Notes: a model not told the origin generated them from the sequence alone. A stretch of DNA of 64,000 bases from Brucella pituitosa (GCF_003049685.1 NZ_PYSY02000001.1:372001-436000); one strand, 5' to 3'; shown: positions 1 through 8,879, counted from the first letter of the stretch. Numbers and translations are program-made.

Positions 1-55
1 GCTCGCCTTATGGTTAGACTACGTCCTGTTGTGTAACGCAAATGAGGTGTACCAA

Positions 56-649
56 ATGACTCTGCGTGTATCTGGAAAGCATATGGACGTCGGTGAAGCT
101 TTCACGGCCCGGATTATCGATCGGGTTAATGAAGCTGTCGGCAAATATTTTGATCATGGCTTTTCCGGGCAGGTAACGGTCACCAAGTCCGGATCGCGCT
201 ATAGCGCAGATTGCACTTTGCATCTCGATAGTGGTGCTACCTTGCAGAGCACCGGGGATGCACAGGACCCGCAATTGGCGTTCGATGCGGCTGCGGACAA
301 GATTGAAACACGGTTGCGTCGTTATAAGCGCCGTTTGAAATCACGTCCAGCGACTGCACCAAATGCGATCTATGATGATGTGGCATATCGTGTTATGGCA
401 CCGCTGCCGGAAGAAGAGGAGGACCTTCCGGTTGATTACGCACCGACTATCGTTGCGGAATCGTCTGTCGCCCTTCGCACCCTTTCGGTTGCGTCGGCGG
501 TTGTGGAACTTGACCTGATCGAAAACCCGGTCCTGGTCTTCCGCAATGCGGGCAATGATGAAGTAAATATCGTCTACCGTCGTGCGGACGGCAATATTGG
601 CTGGGTTGATCCATCGACGGTTACCCGCCAGGCCGCTCCCCGCGCTTGA
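56..649 (+). CDS. hpf: Ribosome hibernation promoting factor, long form (HPF/RaiA family)
   Basis: A 197-residue protein. The N-terminal half (about residues 1-105) is an S30AE/sigma-54 modulation domain beginning MTLRVSGKHMDVGEAF. After a proline/acid-rich linker there is a C-terminal dimerisation domain (about 135-190) containing NPVLVFRNAGNDEVNIVYR and GNIGWVDP. Long-form HPFs bind the 30S subunit and join 70S ribosomes into inactive 100S dimers in stationary phase (family knowledge). I chose the ATG at 56 because GAGG lies about 10 nt upstream; an in-frame TTG at 29 would add nine residues. It is followed by ptsN after 90 bp, an order usual in rhizobia, where rpoN often lies just upstream (outside this window). 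Confidence 0.93.
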   Translation: MTLRVSGKHMDVGEAFTARIIDRVNEAVGKYFDHGFSGQVTVTKSGSRYSADCTLHLDSGATLQSTGDAQDPQLAFDAAADKIETRLRRYKRRLKSRPATAPNAIYDDVAYRVMAPLPEEEEDLPVDYAPTIVAESSVALRTLSVASAVVELDLIENPVLVFRNAGNDEVNIVYRRADGNIGWVDPSTVTRQAAPRA

Positions 650-659
650 CGGCAAACCT

Positions 660-693
660 GAAGCGCACGCAGTTTTCCGCTGTCGTGCGCTTC
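660..693. other. Intergenic stem-loop between hpf and ptsN
   Basis: Arms GAAGCGCACG (660-669) and CGTGCGCTTC (684-693) are perfectly complementary around a 14-nt loop. No run of U follows, so it is a poor intrinsic terminator. It may instead stabilise or process an hpf-ptsN transcript (inference). Confidence 0.5.
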
Positions 694-739
694 CCTAAAC
701 CGGGCCAACGATGGCCTGATTGAAGAAGGAACGGAGAGA

Positions 740-1204
740 ATGGATCTTAGTGATCTGATTCAGCCAGGGGCGATTATCCCTGCGCTGAAAGCCAGCTCCA
801 AAAAGCAGCTTTTGCAGATATTGTCTGAAAAGGCTGCGGAACTGACCGGTCTCCCTGAGCGTGAAGTTTTCGAAACAATTCTCCAGCGTGAACGCCTCGG
901 TTCCACCGGGGTTGGCAACGGCGTTGCCATTCCGCACGGCAAGTTGGCAAGCATCGACAAGATTGCAGGAATTTTTGCGCGCCTTGAAACTCCAGTGGAT
1001 TTTGAAGCACTGGACGATCAGCCCGTCGATCTCGTCTTTCTGCTTCTGGCACCGGAAAACGCTGGCGCGGATCACTTGAAAGCCCTGTCACGCATTGCGC
1101 GCATGTTGCGCGATGCCGACACAGTGGCAAAGCTGCGCGGAACACATGACGCGCAGGCGCTTTATTCATTCCTGACATCACAGCCAGCGTCTAACGCTGC
1201 CTGA
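740..1204 (+). CDS. ptsN: PTS IIA-like nitrogen regulatory protein PtsN
   Basis: A 154-residue IIA-Ntr protein of the mannitol/fructose IIA fold. The phosphorylated histidine is H66, in the motif GVAIPHGK. In alphaproteobacteria it is the end acceptor of the PtsP-NPr-PtsN phosphorelay, which has no sugar transport role and modulates nitrogen, potassium and cell-envelope regulation (family knowledge). The start ATG at 740 follows an AAGGAACGGAGAG ribosome site. It sits directly after hpf and ends before a strong terminator at 1221-1260, so hpf-ptsN is probably one transcription unit. Length is typical of the family. Confidence 0.95.
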   Translation: MDLSDLIQPGAIIPALKASSKKQLLQILSEKAAELTGLPEREVFETILQRERLGSTGVGNGVAIPHGKLASIDKIAGIFARLETPVDFEALDDQPVDLVFLLLAPENAGADHLKALSRIARMLRDADTVAKLRGTHDAQALYSFLTSQPASNAA

Positions 1205-1220
1205 TTTTGACTTATTAAGC

Positions 1221-1264
1221 TAACAAAGCCGCCGTTCACGAAAGAACGGCGGCTTTGTCATTTT
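1221..1264 (+). terminator. Intrinsic terminator after ptsN
   Basis: Stem ACAAAGCCGCCGTTC / GAACGGCGGCTTTGT with a short ACGAAA loop, followed by CATTTTT. It closes the hpf-ptsN unit. Confidence 0.85.
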
Positions 1265-1325
1265 TAAGGTGCACTATTTCTGTCGCTATATCTCACGATT
1301 TTCGAGGCCGTCCGATACCGCTAAT

Positions 1326-1433
1326 ACCAAAGTTCATTGAGTGAAACTCATTGGACTTTGGTTAAGCCCGAGTGGCGCTTGAACTTTATCAAGGCGTGAT
1401 GCGTCAGCATCTTGAGCCGCCTTGATATAAGCC
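1326..1433. repeat. Block of two near-perfect palindromes
   Basis: The first hairpin (about 1327-1363) has 17-nt arms beginning ACCAAAGTTCATTGAGT with two mismatches and a GAA loop. The second (about 1393-1432) has arms ATCAAGGCG and CGCCTTGAT enclosing an inner GATGC-gtca-GCATC stem. It lies between the ptsN terminator and the next small gene. It looks like a compound intergenic palindromic element, but no second copy was recognised in the window. Confidence 0.5.
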
Positions 1434-1472
1434 TCAGACATTGATGATTGTGAATTTGGTGAGAGGTATTTT

Positions 1473-1712
1473 GTGACTTTGTATAAAACAATTGCAGTCG
1501 CGACAATTTCACTGCTCGTGATTTCCGGTTCGGCACGAGCGGACCGCTTCGTACCAAACATGTCAGGTGCGGCGAATTCAGCTACTTCTGATCAATGCAG
1601 GAAAGTAGCCGAGACGCTTTGCCGGAATTACAAGAAAAAGGGTAAAAAATGGCACGAATGGTGCCTGCGTGAGCAATATGCCAATTGCATGCACCAGAAT
1701 CCGTCAAAATGA
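1473..1712 (+). CDS. Small secreted hypothetical protein with four cysteines
   Basis: A 79-residue protein with a GTG start at 1473, preceded by GAGAGG. Residues 1-23 form a signal peptide (MTLYKTIAVATISLLVISG, then an ARA-D type cleavage site). The mature part is about 55 residues, basic, with four cysteines in DQCRKVAETLCRNYKK and WCLREQYANCMHQ. The C-x7-C and C-x7-C spacing suggests two disulfides in a helical hairpin (inference). I do not recognise the family. It is monocistronic, flanked by non-coding DNA on both sides. The coherent signal peptide and ribosome site support its being real. Confidence 0.6.
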   Translation: MTLYKTIAVATISLLVISGSARADRFVPNMSGAANSATSDQCRKVAETLCRNYKKKGKKWHEWCLREQYANCMHQNPSK

Positions 1713-1771
1713 TCATTTGACGACGGGCAGCAATGCCGGCCCATTTAATGGACCGGCATTGTGCATAGAAT

Positions 1772-2020
1772 TCAGTGCAGCATCACGGTGCGTAGTTCAT
1801 GTTCATTTGCGCCTTGCAGTGCGGTGGCACGGACGTCGGAAAGCACAATCGGCTCGCCGCTTGCGCCAAACAGCGCCCAAAGCTCAAGGCCAGGTGCAAT
1901 CGGGGGGAGGGCCGGGAAGGTGCGTGTCAGGTCGTCGGAACGAATCTTGCGCACATAAGCCAGTTCACCTTCACCCAGATGAGCGAATTCATGATCAGTG
2001 AGAATGTGTCTGTTCATCAT
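1772..2020 (-). CDS. DUF1150 family protein
   Basis: An 82-residue protein recognised as DUF1150: it contains the sequences FAHLGEGELAYVRKI and PGLELWALFGASGEPI. These small alphaproteobacterial proteins are commonly encoded just after an Hsp20 gene, as here (the Hsp20 gene lies about 100 bp upstream on the same strand). Function is unknown; the linkage suggests co-induction with the heat-shock protein (inference). GGAGG precedes two consecutive ATG codons (2020 and 2017), and either could be the start. Confidence 0.85.
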   Translation of the reverse strand: MMNRHILTDHEFAHLGEGELAYVRKIRSDDLTRTFPALPPIAPGLELWALFGASGEPIVLSDVRATALQGANEHELRTVMLH

Positions 2021-2120
2021 CGTAGCCTCCGTTTTCGCGGCATATCATTTGCGATCATGGCGCTTAAGAGCTTAATAAATTCCTATAGCGGCTTTTACCT
2101 GAACCCAGTCTGAACCGGGA

Positions 2121-2543
2121 TCAGTCTTTGACTGCTATATTTATACGTTTGATAAGCCGTTCTGGTTCAGGTCGGTCAAGATCAATGGCGAGAAGGCCAT
2201 TTTTCAGATCACAGCCGACAACCCGCATGCCATCGGCCAGAACGAAGACACGCTGAAACTGGCGGGCAGCAATGCCACGGTGCAGAAACTCACGTTCGGT
2301 ATCGTCTGTCTGGCGTCCACGGATGACAAGCTGATTGTCCTCCGTCATGACTTCGAGGTCGTCACTGGCAAAGCCTGCAACAGCCAGCGTGATACGCAGG
2401 CGTTCAGAACCAGTTTCTCCGCGCAGACGCTCGATATTATATGGCGGATATCCATCGCCGGATTTAGCAATCCGTTCCAGCGTCTTTTCCATTGTGTCGA
2501 ATCCGAGCAATAGCGGGCTCGAAAACGGTGTCATTCTTGTCAT
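2121..2543 (-). CDS. Hsp20/alpha-crystallin family small heat-shock protein
   Basis: A 140-residue IbpA-like chaperone. A short N-terminal arm (MTRMTPFSSPLLLGF) is followed by the alpha-crystallin domain (about residues 37-130), with YNIERLRGE, LAVAGFASDDLEV and the conserved LXHRGIAARXF-type loop (LHRGIAARQFQRVF). It holds aggregating proteins for refolding in the cytoplasm (family knowledge). I chose the ATG at 2543 because AAGGA lies 9 nt upstream and the family usually starts here; an upstream in-frame ATG at 2606 lacks conserved sequence. It probably forms an operon with the DUF1150 gene. Confidence 0.92.
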   Translation of the reverse strand: MTRMTPFSSPLLLGFDTMEKTLERIAKSGDGYPPYNIERLRGETGSERLRITLAVAGFASDDLEVMTEDNQLVIRGRQTDDTEREFLHRGIAARQFQRVFVLADGMRVVGCDLKNGLLAIDLDRPEPERLIKRINIAVKD

Positions 2544-2728
2544 TGTATCAGTCCTTATCGAAGCGACCGTCATGGAAAGCACCCTTTCGGCGTATCTTTC
2601 GCTCAACTGATATGGCTTGTGAAAAGCACGACTTCAAGGGCCGAAATCGGATTCCTGTCATGGCATCCTAAAACTGATGCTTTCGGGGCAAAAGCCGTCA
2701 ACATATGTGGAAAAGTTTTGGCGCTTCT

Positions 2729-3226
2729 TTAGCGCCGGGCTTCGCTCAGCGCGTTGCCAAAAGCCGTGGCGAAGCTTTCGCGATCATCGGGATTGAGGAA
2801 GCCGCCGACGAGTACGCTGTTGTTGCGGCTTTCGACACGCATGGTCGTGATGCCAATATCTGGCTTTCTGGCAACATTGAACCTTGTCCAGAAGGGGTGA
2901 AACAGGTGGGTGGTCAGTTTACCGGATGCTTCATATTTGCGGATGGACAGTGCCGCACGCGAAACAGATATCTCCTCGCGAGCATTTGCCGAACGATAGT
3001 TCCAGCGAAAAGCCAGATAGATCGCCAGCACATCAAGGCCAAAAAAGCCGATGATCGGCCATGCTCCGATTGACCAGAACAATATGCAGACAAACAGCCA
3101 GCAGCAGATCATGGCCCCCATCAGCACACGAAACCCCGTTTTCCCCAATGAGCGATAGGGCGTCAGCAGAGCTTCAAAAATTGGGGTATCAAACCTGTCT
3201 GGATTTGCGCCGTCTGGATGCTGCAT
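2729..3226 (-). CDS. DUF2244 domain integral membrane protein
   Basis: A 165-residue protein of the DUF2244 family. Two adjacent transmembrane segments near residues 30-70 (VLMGAMICCWLFVCILFWS and IGFFGLDVLAIYLAFRW) precede a soluble C-terminal domain (REEISVSRAALSIRKYEASG, FNPFWTRF-like FHPFWTRF, LNPDDRESFATAF). The role is unknown; in alphaproteobacteria it is often found beside nth, as here in divergent orientation. The ATG at 3226 is the first with sensible upstream sequence; the reading frame remains open further upstream into nth. Confidence 0.85.
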   Translation of the reverse strand: MQHPDGANPDRFDTPIFEALLTPYRSLGKTGFRVLMGAMICCWLFVCILFWSIGAWPIIGFFGLDVLAIYLAFRWNYRSANAREEISVSRAALSIRKYEASGKLTTHLFHPFWTRFNVARKPDIGITTMRVESRNNSVLVGGFLNPDDRESFATAFGNALSEARR

Positions 3227-3296
3227 GCAAAGTTCCCTCCGGGCTGCGTCAAGCTGTGAACTGTTTTCCGAAGATAGACGCAAGTATAGAGACAAA

Positions 3297-4052
3297 ATGG
3301 AAAACGCCAAAATCAAATCGCCCGTGAACACGCCTGTTGCGACACCTGCCCGTCGTCCGCGCCGGGTTTCTGGCACGCTTTATACGGCTGATGAAATCCA
3401 CGAGATTTTCCGTCGTTTCTCCATTCTGCGCCCCGAGCCCAAAGGCGAACTTGAGCATGTGAACGCTTTCACGCTGCTGGTGGCTGTCGTCTTGTCGGCG
3501 CAGGCAACGGATGCGGGTGTAAACAAGGCAACGCGCGCGCTCTTTGCGATTGCCGACACACCGCAAAAAATGCTGGCGCTGGGCGAAGACACGGTTGGCA
3601 ATTATATCCGCACCATTGGTCTTTGGCGCAACAAGGCCAAGAACGTCATTCTGTTGTCTGAAGCGCTTATCCGTGATTATGGCGGTGAAGTTCCCGATGA
3701 TCGCGACGAGCTGGTGAAACTGCCGGGTGTCGGCCGCAAGACTGCCAATGTTGTGCTGAGCATGGCTTTCGGTCATTCGACCATGGCTGTGGATACGCAT
3801 ATTCTGCGCATAGGCAACCGGATCGGGCTTGCACCGGCCAAGACACCGGATGCGGTGGAAGCTATTCTCATGCGGGTCATTCCGAAAGAATATCTGTTCC
3901 ACGCGCATCACTGGCTGATCTTGCACGGACGCTATACCTGTAAGGCACGCAAACCTGAGTGCGAGAACTGCGTGATTGCCGATATCTGTAAGTTCCCCGG
4001 CAAGACTTGTGATGTTCCGGCAGCGCTCATTCCGCTACCGCCGCAGTTTTAA
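3297..4052 (+). CDS. nth: Endonuclease III (DNA glycosylase/AP lyase)
   Basis: A 251-residue bifunctional base-excision repair enzyme for oxidised pyrimidines. The helix-hairpin-helix LPGVGRKTANVV carries the catalytic lysine K148, and the catalytic aspartate is D166 in MAVDTHILR. A [4Fe-4S] cluster loop is complete: C215-x6-C222-x2-C225-x5-C231. The N-terminal 25 residues are a basic extension. The ATG at 3297 is preferred over one at 3225, which would overlap the divergent DUF2244 start. The 3' end overlaps the convergent CysZ-like gene by 18 bp. Confidence 0.96.
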   Translation: MENAKIKSPVNTPVATPARRPRRVSGTLYTADEIHEIFRRFSILRPEPKGELEHVNAFTLLVAVVLSAQATDAGVNKATRALFAIADTPQKMLALGEDTVGNYIRTIGLWRNKAKNVILLSEALIRDYGGEVPDDRDELVKLPGVGRKTANVVLSMAFGHSTMAVDTHILRIGNRIGLAPAKTPDAVEAILMRVIPKEYLFHAHHWLILHGRYTCKARKPECENCVIADICKFPGKTCDVPAALIPLPPQF

Positions 4053-4751
4053 AGTTTCCTTCTCAGATATAGCCTTATGCAGATGGATCATCATTGCAGC
4101 TGCAAAGAGCGGTGTCAGAAGATTGATAATCGGAATTGCCATGAAGCCAGCGATTAGCAGTCCTGCAAGAAACACCGTCACACCATATTGCGAGCGGAGT
4201 GCCTTGGCCTCACGCTCTGTTCGATAGCGCATGGCCGCAAACTCAAAGAATTCCCGGCCGAGCAGATAGGCGTTGATCACGAAGAAGGCGATCAGATTGA
4301 TGCCGGGTACGAAGAGCAGAAACAGTGCCACAATGTTACCGAGAACGACCACGCCTAGAAACTTGAGTGACACGACAATGGAACGGCCCAGCGGCAGGGG
4401 GGTGCCTGCGGGGGCGCCGGGATAATCCTCGCGTTCGACAACATCTGCGACATCATCAAGGAAAATACCGGCGACAAGTGCTGTAACGGGCGCGATCATC
4501 AAAGCGAGAGCGAGCGCCAGTCCAAGACCTGCCACGATTGCCGCAACGATACCGAGCCAACCTGCCCATTCGGGCATTCCGGGCAGCAATTGCTCCATCC
4601 AGGGCCATGCGAAAGTAAAAAATATTTGCCTTATGGCGACCCAAAACCCGAGAAGAAGCAAAAGCGTCAAGCCAAGCGTTTTCCATAAAACTGAGCGAAA
4701 TTCCGGAGTTGGAAGACGTTTCAGCGCCTTCAGCGCAGCATCAATGATCAT
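4035..4751 (-). CDS. CysZ/EI24-type membrane protein (putative sulfate transporter family)
   Basis: A 238-residue polytopic membrane protein of the EI24/CysZ superfamily. At least four hydrophobic segments are visible: LGLTLLLLLGFWVAI, WLGIVAAIVAGLGLALALAL, VVVLGNIVALFLLFVPGINL, and VFLAGLLIAGFMAIPIINLL. The central FFVINAYLLGREFFEFAAMRY block is characteristic of the family. E. coli CysZ is a sulfate permease; alphaproteobacterial relatives are annotated by homology only. Two sulfur-assimilation operons lie elsewhere in this window, but this gene is not linked to them, so a sulfate role is uncertain. It converges on nth with an 18-bp overlap. Confidence 0.8.
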   Translation of the reverse strand: MIIDAALKALKRLPTPEFRSVLWKTLGLTLLLLLGFWVAIRQIFFTFAWPWMEQLLPGMPEWAGWLGIVAAIVAGLGLALALALMIAPVTALVAGIFLDDVADVVEREDYPGAPAGTPLPLGRSIVVSLKFLGVVVLGNIVALFLLFVPGINLIAFFVINAYLLGREFFEFAAMRYRTEREAKALRSQYGVTVFLAGLLIAGFMAIPIINLLTPLFAAAMMIHLHKAISEKETLKLRR

Positions 4752-4962
4752 TTTGGGTTCACTCTCCGCAATCTCATACGATCAAAATAGGAAGGCTGTT
4801 CGACCTGCACAAGACGGTCTGCCCACAAGTGCCAACACTGACGGACTAGCCAAAAACTTTTCAAAAGGCTAAACCGACCCCAAATGAATGCCGCTAGATC
4901 GCTGCCACAAGTCTTCAATCGAAGACGGGCGGCAGACAAGAAGGGGAGCCCCAGACCAGCTC

Positions 4963-5958
4963 ATGGCTACATTCGACGTTCTTTGCATTGGCAACGCCAT
5001 TGTCGATATTCTTTCGCGCACGGAAGATGCGTTTCTCGAAGCCAACGGCATCATAAAAGGTGCCATGAACCTGATTGATGGCGACCGGGCAGAACTGCTC
5101 TATAGCCGCATTAAAGGCCAGTTCACGGAAATGTCCGGCGGCAGTGCGGGCAATACGGCTGCGGGCGTTGCAAGCCTCGGCGGGCGTTCCGCCTATTTCG
5201 GCAAGGTCGCGACTGACCATCTTGGCCGGGTATTTGCTCATGACATCCGCGCACAGGGCGTCGCCTTTGATACGCGCGCTTTGGAAAAAGGTTCGCCGAC
5301 GGCTCGTTCGATGATCTTCGTTACAGCGGATGGCGAGCGTTCAATGAACACCTATCTGGGGGCGTGCGTGGAGCTCGGACCGGAAGATGTCGAAACCTCC
5401 AAGGTTGCCGATGCCCGCATTACCTATTTCGAAGGTTATCTGTGGGATCCGCCGCGCGCCAAGGAAGCCATCGTTCTCGCATCAAAAATTGCACATGAAC
5501 ATGGTCGTCAGGTAGCCATGACCTTGTCCGATCCGTTCTGCGTCGACCGTTATCGCGAAGAGTTCCTGGATCTGATGCGCAAACGCACCGTCGATATCGT
5601 TTTTGCGAACGAAGACGAGGCAAAGTCGCTCTATCAGACCAAGTCGCTTGATGAAGCTGTGGAAGCCATCCGTAAGGATTGCCCTCTTGCGATCATCACA
5701 CGTTCGGAAAAGGGTGCAATCGTCATCACTGCCGATCAGACGCTGCATGTGCCAGCGATTGAGATTGAAGAACTGGTCGACACGACGGGTGCTGGTGATC
5801 TCTACGCAGCAGGGTTCCTCTATGGCTATACCAAAGATCGTTCGCTTGAGGATTGCGCACGTCTGGGTTCGCTTGCCGCTGGCATGATCATTCAGCAGAT
5901 GGGACCGCGTCCACTGATCGATCTTCAGGCTGTTGCAAGCCAGGCCAAACTTATCTGA
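4963..5958 (+). CDS. PfkB-family carbohydrate/adenosine kinase
   Basis: A 331-residue ribokinase-fold sugar kinase. The N-terminal part has MATFDVLCIGNAIVDIL and the glycine-rich substrate region MSGGSAGNTAAGVASLGG; the C-terminal signature DTTGAGDLYAAGFLYGY carries the catalytic aspartate. Relatives are annotated as adenosine kinase, but the substrate cannot be read from sequence. GGGGAG about 14 nt upstream supports the ATG at 4963; the frame is open to 4888. It ends one base before the convergent TRIC-type gene. Confidence 0.9.
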   Translation: MATFDVLCIGNAIVDILSRTEDAFLEANGIIKGAMNLIDGDRAELLYSRIKGQFTEMSGGSAGNTAAGVASLGGRSAYFGKVATDHLGRVFAHDIRAQGVAFDTRALEKGSPTARSMIFVTADGERSMNTYLGACVELGPEDVETSKVADARITYFEGYLWDPPRAKEAIVLASKIAHEHGRQVAMTLSDPFCVDRYREEFLDLMRKRTVDIVFANEDEAKSLYQTKSLDEAVEAIRKDCPLAIITRSEKGAIVITADQTLHVPAIEIEELVDTTGAGDLYAAGFLYGYTKDRSLEDCARLGSLAAGMIIQQMGPRPLIDLQAVASQAKLI

Positions 5959-6618
5959 TTATTGATCGATTCGAACAATCCGGTCGCGCTTGAGTTCTTC
6001 CTCTGTGCGGCCGGGACGGCTTTTATAAACAGGCAGATTCCAGCCGAAATAGAGCGCACCTCCGCGCACGATGAATGCGGTTAGCGCAGCAGCAAGTGCT
6101 GCAAACAATGGGTCGATCCCGAAACGCTCCAGCACCACATAAAGACAAGCGCCTGCAAGGGCCGCGGTCACATAGATCTCCCTGCGCATCAGGACGGATG
6201 GCTCACCTGCCACCATATCGCGCAAAATGCCGCCAAGTGTTGCGGTGAAGATGCCGGTTACAATCGCGACCGATGGCCCAAAGCCGAGCGCCAGCCCTTT
6301 GGCGGCACCCACAACCGTATAGGCAGACATACCAATAGCGTCACACCAGAGCAGAAGCCGGTAGCGTGATTCGAACAGATGGGCAGTGAAATAGACGATG
6401 ATTGCAGCCGATGTCCCTGCCAAAAGATAAAAGGGTTGGACGACCCAGAAAACCGGAGCGCCCAACACCAGGTCGCGCATCGTGCCGCCGCCAATGCCAG
6501 TAATGTTGGCGAGAAAGATGAAGCCGATAATGTCGAGCTGGCGGCGTGAAGCAGCAAGTGCGCCGGTGGCAGCGAAGACGAAAACACCTGCAAAATTTGC
6601 AAAATCAAAAATCGTCAC
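5959..6618 (-). CDS. Trimeric intracellular cation (TRIC) channel family protein (UPF0126/YicG type)
   Basis: A 219-residue, seven-helix membrane protein made of two repeated halves. Each half has the family hallmark of a glycine-rich turn followed by RD: GIGGGTMRDLVLG in the first and ATLGGILRDMVAGEPS in the second. Bacterial TRIC channels conduct K+/Na+; the physiological role here is unknown. The start is GTG at 6618, with a strong GGGAGG six bases upstream. A palindromic repeat begins 23 bp above the start, so the longer in-frame extension is repeat-derived and not protein. Confidence 0.88.
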   Translation of the reverse strand: MTIFDFANFAGVFVFAATGALAASRRQLDIIGFIFLANITGIGGGTMRDLVLGAPVFWVVQPFYLLAGTSAAIIVYFTAHLFESRYRLLLWCDAIGMSAYTVVGAAKGLALGFGPSVAIVTGIFTATLGGILRDMVAGEPSVLMRREIYVTAALAGACLYVVLERFGIDPLFAALAAALTAFIVRGGALYFGWNLPVYKSRPGRTEEELKRDRIVRIDQ

Positions 6619-6640
6619 GCACGACCTCCCAGCTGATAAA

Positions 6641-6741
6641 GCATGTCGCGGAAAAGTGGGGGCCGGTTTTCCGATAACGACATGCGCAAAAATAAAGAGA
6701 TAGAGCGAGTGCAGCGGATACAATTAACGGCGAAACGCTCT
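6641..6741. repeat. Palindromic intergenic repeat, family A copy 1 (Bru-RS/RIME-like)
   Basis: A 101-bp element starting GCATGTCGCGGAAAAGTGG and closing its first palindrome with CGATAACGACATGC. An AAATAAAGAGATAGAGCG linker and a terminal CGCTCT follow. It is the same length as, and very similar to, the copy at 33107-33207. The size and two-palindrome structure match descriptions of Bru-RS elements of Brucella (from memory). Confidence 0.8.
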
Positions 6742-6771
6742 AGTATGTCGATATTCCAACGGATAAGGACA

Positions 6772-6808
6772 AAAAGAAAGAGCGGCGATGTATCTCGCCG
6801 CTCTCAAT
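6772..6808 (-). terminator. Intrinsic terminator after grpE
   Basis: Read on the minus strand: AGAGCGGCGA, a GATACA loop, TCGCCGCTCT, then TTCTTTTTG. It lies about 30 bp after the grpE stop codon. Confidence 0.8.
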
Positions 6809-6836
6809 CGATCAATCAATCAGATCAAAATGCGCC

Positions 6837-7526
6837 CTAGGCATCGCCCGCTGCTTCAGTTGTGCCGCTGTCTGCAGCAACCTTCGGGCCGCCCTTTGAA
6901 ACGCCAACCATTGCCGGACGCAGCACGCGATCGCCGATGGCATAGCCTGCCTGCATAACCTGTACGACGGTGTTGGCTGGCAGTTCAGGGTTTGGCACTT
7001 CAAAAATAGCCTGATGGAAGTTCGGATCGAACTTTTCACCTTCAGGATTAAGCTTGGTCACGCCATGGCGTTCCAAGGCCTGCAGCATGGCACGTTCGGT
7101 CATTTCCACGCCGTCAGCCAGTGACTTGAGGTTTGCATCGGTTTCCAATGCATCGGCGGGGATGGCTTCGTGCGCACGGCTCAAGTTGTCGGAAACCGAC
7201 AGCATGTCACGAGCGAAATTTGTCACGGCATAGGTGCGGGCGTCCTGAACATCGCGCTGGGTGCGCTTGCGCAGGTTTTCCATCTCAGCAACGAGACGCA
7301 GCATCTGATCCTTGAGCTCAGCATTGTCCGCTTCAAGCGCTGCAATCGTATTTGCAGCCAGGCTCTCGGCATCAACGGCTTCCTCTTTGGCTTCAGCGCG
7401 TGCCTCAGCCTTGCGGCTTTTCAGAAAATCGTCGGCAGCACGCTTCAGCGCATCACGATCGCGAGGATTGTTGATATCGCGCTGCTCAAGATCGGGGTTT
7501 TCAGGTGTATTCTTTTCATCAGCCAT
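6837..7526 (-). CDS. grpE: GrpE, nucleotide exchange factor of DnaK
   Basis: A 229-residue protein. A charged N-terminal tail and a long coiled coil (about 55-115, [19 protein letters not shown]) are followed by the GrpE beta domain. The latter has the family signature from [17 protein letters not shown] through [12 protein letters not shown] to [21 protein letters not shown]. It releases ADP from DnaK. It is transcribed after hrcA with a 97-bp gap and closed by a terminator. No CIRCE element is visible in the gap. Confidence 0.97.
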   Translation of the reverse strand: MADEKNTPENPDLEQRDINNPRDRDALKRAADDFLKSRKAEARAEAKEEAVDAESLAANTIAALEADNAELKDQMLRLVAEMENLRKRTQRDVQDARTYAVTNFARDMLSVSDNLSRAHEAIPADALETDANLKSLADGVEMTERAMLQALERHGVTKLNPEGEKFDPNFHQAIFEVPNPELPANTVVQVMQAGYAIGDRVLRPAMVGVSKGGPKVAADSGTTEAAGDA

Positions 7527-7623
7527 AATGCTTCTTCCGTCTTGAATAGTGTTTGGGCCGGATATCGAGTTTCACGGCGTTAAAATCAAGGTCTAATTTC
7601 CCGGCCTTGTTAAGTCTGACAAC

Positions 7624-8694
7624 TTAACGCAGCAACCGCGAGACAATTTGGGCAGTGTAATCGACCATCGGTACGATACGGGCATAGTTAAGTCGGGTCG
7701 GGCCTATGACGCCGAGAGCACCGACAACGCGCTGTTCACTATCCCGATAAGGGGCCACCACCAGCGAGGAACCCGAGAGCGAGAACAGCTTATTTTCCGA
7801 GCCGATGAAAATTCGCACACCAGAGCCCGATTCAGCAAGATCAAGTAGCTGGATCATGCCATCCTTGGTTTCAAGGTCGTCAAAGAGGTGGCGCAGGCGC
7901 TCGATATCTTCCTGTGCATGAATGTTTTCCAGCAGATTGGCGCGACCGCGTACGATAAGGCGCGCGGGCTGATCTGAACCTGCGCCGCTCCAGACGGCTA
8001 TGCCCTGTGCCACCAATTCCTGCGAGAGCTGATCAAGCTCTTGTCTGGTTTCTTCCGAAAGTTTTTCCAGCTCTGATTTTGCTTCCGACAGCGTATGGCC
8101 GTGAATATGCGCATTGAGAAAGTTCGATGCTTCCACGAGCTGCGACGCAGAAATGCCTGCGGGCAGATTGATGACGCGGTTCTCAACATCGCCATTCTGC
8201 ATCACAAGGACGGCAAGCGCACGGGTCGGCTCAAGCCGTACGAATTCGATATGTTTAAGCGCGCCTTCGGCCTTGGTCGCAAGCACAAGACCCGCGCCGC
8301 GTGACAAGCCGGAGAGAACCTGACTGGCTTCGGTCAGCACACTTTCAACCGAGTTGTTCATGCCCGCCGAGCGCACCTGTGCTTCGATGGATGAACGTTC
8401 GTCAGGTCGCAGATCGCCCACTTCCATGAACGCATCGACGAAGAAACGCAAACCGATCTGCGTCGGCAGACGTCCGGCAGAAATATGCGGTGCATAAATG
8501 AGGCCGAGTTGCTCAAGATCGCTCATCACATTGCGAATGGTGGCAGGCGAAAGACTATGCGGCAGAAGGCGCGACAGATTGCGTGAGCCGACCGGATCAC
8601 CATCATTGAGGTAGCTATCGACGATCAGCCGAAAAATATCGCGCGACCGCTGGTCGAGCGAATTAAGCAGCTGATGTTCCGGTGATTTGATCAT
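7624..8694 (-). CDS. hrcA: Heat-inducible transcription repressor HrcA
   Basis: A 356-residue repressor. The N-terminal winged helix (about residues 12-80) contains [21 protein letters not shown] and [16 protein letters not shown]; the C-terminal part is a GAF-like dimerisation domain. HrcA binds CIRCE operators upstream of groESL/dnaK-type genes and needs GroEL for activity (family knowledge). The ATG at 8694 is chosen from homology; an upstream in-frame ATG at 8757 falls in the promoter. It is divergent from rph and upstream of grpE. Confidence 0.96.
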   Translation of the reverse strand: MIKSPEHQLLNSLDQRSRDIFRLIVDSYLNDGDPVGSRNLSRLLPHSLSPATIRNVMSDLEQLGLIYAPHISAGRLPTQIGLRFFVDAFMEVGDLRPDERSSIEAQVRSAGMNNSVESVLTEASQVLSGLSRGAGLVLATKAEGALKHIEFVRLEPTRALAVLVMQNGDVENRVINLPAGISASQLVEASNFLNAHIHGHTLSEAKSELEKLSEETRQELDQLSQELVAQGIAVWSGAGSDQPARLIVRGRANLLENIHAQEDIERLRHLFDDLETKDGMIQLLDLAESGSGVRIFIGSENKLFSLSGSSLVVAPYRDSEQRVVGALGVIGPTRLNYARIVPMVDYTAQIVSRLLR

Positions 8695-8727
8695 GGTCTT
8701 AGAGCGAACCCTCTGAATTGCATGCCA

Positions 8728-8757
8728 TAAATATAAGACTGGTATTGAAGGCGTCAA
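8728..8757 (-). promoter_or_regulatory. Candidate sigma-70 promoter of hrcA-grpE
   Basis: On the minus strand, TTGACG (8757-8752) is followed by an 18-bp spacer and TATTTA (8733-8728), 34 bp before the hrcA ATG. I see no CIRCE dyad here. Confidence 0.45.
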
Positions 8758-8879
8758 AGGCTTTGCGCCAGTAATGACAGTTCTCTCAACATCTCTCTTG
8801 AAGGATCACGCGAAATTCCTTTCCATTCGGGCGCGACAAGCCTAAAAAGCCGCAACGATAAATGAATTGAGGAAATACA

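Noticed and set aside
2544..2640. ROSE-type RNA thermometer upstream of the Hsp20 gene
   Set aside because: The region can form a small hairpin, but the characteristic anti-Shine-Dalgarno UUGCU pairing with the AAGGA site was not evident.
7527..8879. CIRCE operator near hrcA or grpE
   Set aside because: Neither the hrcA-grpE gap nor the hrcA-rph gap contains the TTAGCACTC/GAGTGCTAA dyad.
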